Source: Pseudomonadota bacterium
GTDB taxonomy: Bacteria; Pseudomonadota; Alphaproteobacteria; Rhizobiales; Xanthobacteraceae
DNA length: 6,378 nt
Direction of reading: 5' to 3'
Assembly: GCA_021823875.1 (NCBI GenBank)
Contig: JAKAMD010000209.1
Span: forward strand, 1 to 6,378
This document shows, in pieces, positions 5,864 to 6,378 of this stretch. Positions within the stretch are counted from its first letter, which is position 1. The number at the start of each line of letters is the position of its first letter. Both the position numbers and the translations under genes were made by a program. The notes under the pieces were generated by a model. It worked only from the letters and a program-made list of their open reading frames with translations, was not told the origin of the DNA and made no database searches.

Positions 5864-5905
5864 CGGGATGCCGCGTGCCGGTAGAGGCGCCGCCGCGGCG
5901 TCCCG
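5864..5905 (+). terminator. Strong stem-loop just downstream of aqpZ
   Basis: CGGGATGCCGCG (5864-5875) pairs with CGCGGCGTCCCG (5894-5905) as a 12-bp stem with a single G-U wobble and an 18-nt loop that can itself form GCC/GGC. It begins 14 nt after the aqpZ stop. No T-tract follows, so it may be a 3'-end stabilising hairpin or a terminator of non-canonical type. A role as an insertion-sequence end is less likely. Confidence 0.4.
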
Positions 5906-5911
5906 AGACGG

Positions 5912-6057
5912 ATTCGAGAGACCGACCAGGTCTTCCACCTGCCACGGTACTCGCCGGAACTGAATCCGACCGAGTACTTCGGCGGCGACCTGCAAGGCGG
6001 GATCCAGCACGGCCTGCCGCCGAAGGACGCGAAGGAGCTGATTCGCGACGCCAGTTA
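5912..6057 (+). pseudogene. IS630-family transposase C-terminal remnant
   Basis: Read in the frame of base 5930, the sequence gives VFHLPRYSPELNPTEYF, then GGDLQGGIQHGLPPKDAKELIRD. This is the C-terminal signature of IS630/Tc1-type DDE transposases (xLPxYSPELNPxE), whose Glu is the third catalytic acid; the DLxGG segment after it is typical of a common IS630 subgroup. Only about 50 codons are recognisable. The rest of the catalytic domain (both Asp residues) and the N-terminal HTH are missing, there is no start codon, and a stop lies at 5882-5884 upstream. The usual C-terminal end (LRxLQ...) is also lost: similarity stops near 6055, where a broken toxin gene on the other strand begins. No terminal inverted repeats or TA target duplication were identified. 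Confidence 0.75.
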
Positions 6058-6159
6058 CGCGCGCTCGTGCTGGAAACCCGCCGCTCGCCGAGCTGCCGGT
6101 GGGAATGCGCGCAAGTCGTCGAGCGCCGTCCCTCGAAACTCGAACGGCTTGCGATCCAT
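6055..6159 (-). pseudogene. Truncated HigB/Gp49-like RelE-superfamily toxin gene
   Basis: The 34-codon reading frame begins MDRKPFEFRGTALDDLRAF and continues PPAARRAAGFQ, the characteristic N-terminus of phage Gp49-like (DUF891/HigB) mRNA-interferase toxins, which normally continue for about 100-110 aa. Here similarity ends after GFQ and the frame stops at TAA (6055-6057), exactly where the IS630 remnant on the opposite strand begins. The catalytic C-terminal strands and the usual downstream XRE-type antitoxin gene are absent, so the product is almost certainly inactive. The ATG at 6159 has only a weak ribosome site. Recognition rests on a short but distinctive segment recalled from the family. 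Confidence 0.65.
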
Positions 6160-6212
6160 GGACTCATTGCAACCACCCGCGGCCGTACACCCTCGGGGGT
6201 CGGTAGCATCCT

Positions 6213-6378
6213 TCATCTGCTGCCCAAGACCCGCGCCGGCAGCATGATCACCGCCCGCAGCAGTGCGAAGGCCCCTTCGACTGCAATTCCCACGGCGCGG
6301 AACGGTAATGACAGCAGCCATACGAATGGCCACAACACCAGTGCGAACACAGCGACCGGCCAGCAGAATACGAAGAGC
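6213..6378 (-). CDS. Small hypothetical membrane protein, C-terminal part, open at right edge
   Basis: The minus strand is open from the window edge to a TGA at 6213-6215, giving 54 residues. They start with LFVFCWPVAVFALVLWPFVW, a hydrophobic segment long enough to span the membrane. The sequence then continues LLSLPFRAVGIAVEGAFALLRAVIMLPARVLGSR. The W-P-F-V-W, LPFR and LPARVLG pattern resembles a family of short uncharacterised proteobacterial membrane proteins (from memory), in which a hydrophobic N-terminus is followed by an amphipathic tail. The start is probably only a few codons beyond the edge, or it could be an internal GTG. Function is unknown. It lies 53 bp upstream of the broken toxin gene on the same strand. 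Confidence 0.6.
   Translation of the reverse strand, partial: LFVFCWPVAVFALVLWPFVWLLSLPFRAVGIAVEGAFALLRAVIMLPARVLGSR

Noticed and set aside
5169..5963. Open frame overlapping aqpZ in another plus-strand frame
   Set aside because: Arg-rich shadow of the clearly conserved aquaporin gene.
1..6378. CRISPR array, tRNA, rRNA or riboswitch
   Set aside because: No regularly spaced direct repeats, no cloverleaf with a T-loop motif and no recognisable riboswitch core were seen on either strand.

Overview
The window is a GC-rich (roughly 60-65% by eye) proteobacterial chromosome segment. Its AqpZ, D,D-carboxypeptidase and TfoX-domain proteins look gammaproteobacterial or betaproteobacterial. A rusticyanin-like blue-copper protein beside sulfur-transfer genes suggests a chemolithotrophic sulfur and/or iron oxidiser. 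That lifestyle is an inference from gene content; no 16S or other phylogenetic marker is present.

Layout, left to right: (1) the 3' part of a PBP5/6-type D-alanyl-D-alanine carboxypeptidase gene (+), open at the left edge; (2) a 181-bp gap between convergent genes, holding a run of small inverted repeats; (3) a minus-strand pair, a DsrE-family sulfur carrier (2022-2375) followed after 18 bp by a class V PLP cysteine desulfurase (867-2003, GTG start); (4) a 351-bp divergent gap ending in an AT-rich promoter/operator; (5) an ArsR-type HTH fused to a rhodanese domain (2727-3419, +); (6) a 415-bp gap with no recognisable gene; (7) a secreted rusticyanin-like cupredoxin (3835-4488, +); (8) a TfoX N-terminal-domain protein (4714-5079, -); (9) an aquaporin Z gene (5152-5850, +) with a strong stem-loop just after it; (10) a scar region with the C-terminal remnant of an IS630-family transposase, a HigB/Gp49-like toxin gene broken after about 30 codons, and the C-terminal end of a small membrane protein that runs off the right edge (-).

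The most coherent unit is 867-3419. A cysteine desulfurase can generate a protein-bound persulfide, the DsrE-like protein has cysteines suited to carry it, and the divergently transcribed regulator carries its own rhodanese domain. Its HTH part has no cysteine at all, so any sulfur sensing would have to use the two cysteines of the rhodanese loop (C178, C183). A TTGACA -35 box and a perfect 9-bp inverted repeat over the -10 region sit directly upstream of the regulator, which suggests autoregulation and possibly control of the divergent sulfur-transfer genes. The downstream cupredoxin may link this locus to respiratory sulfur or iron oxidation, but it is separated by 415 bp and need not be co-transcribed.
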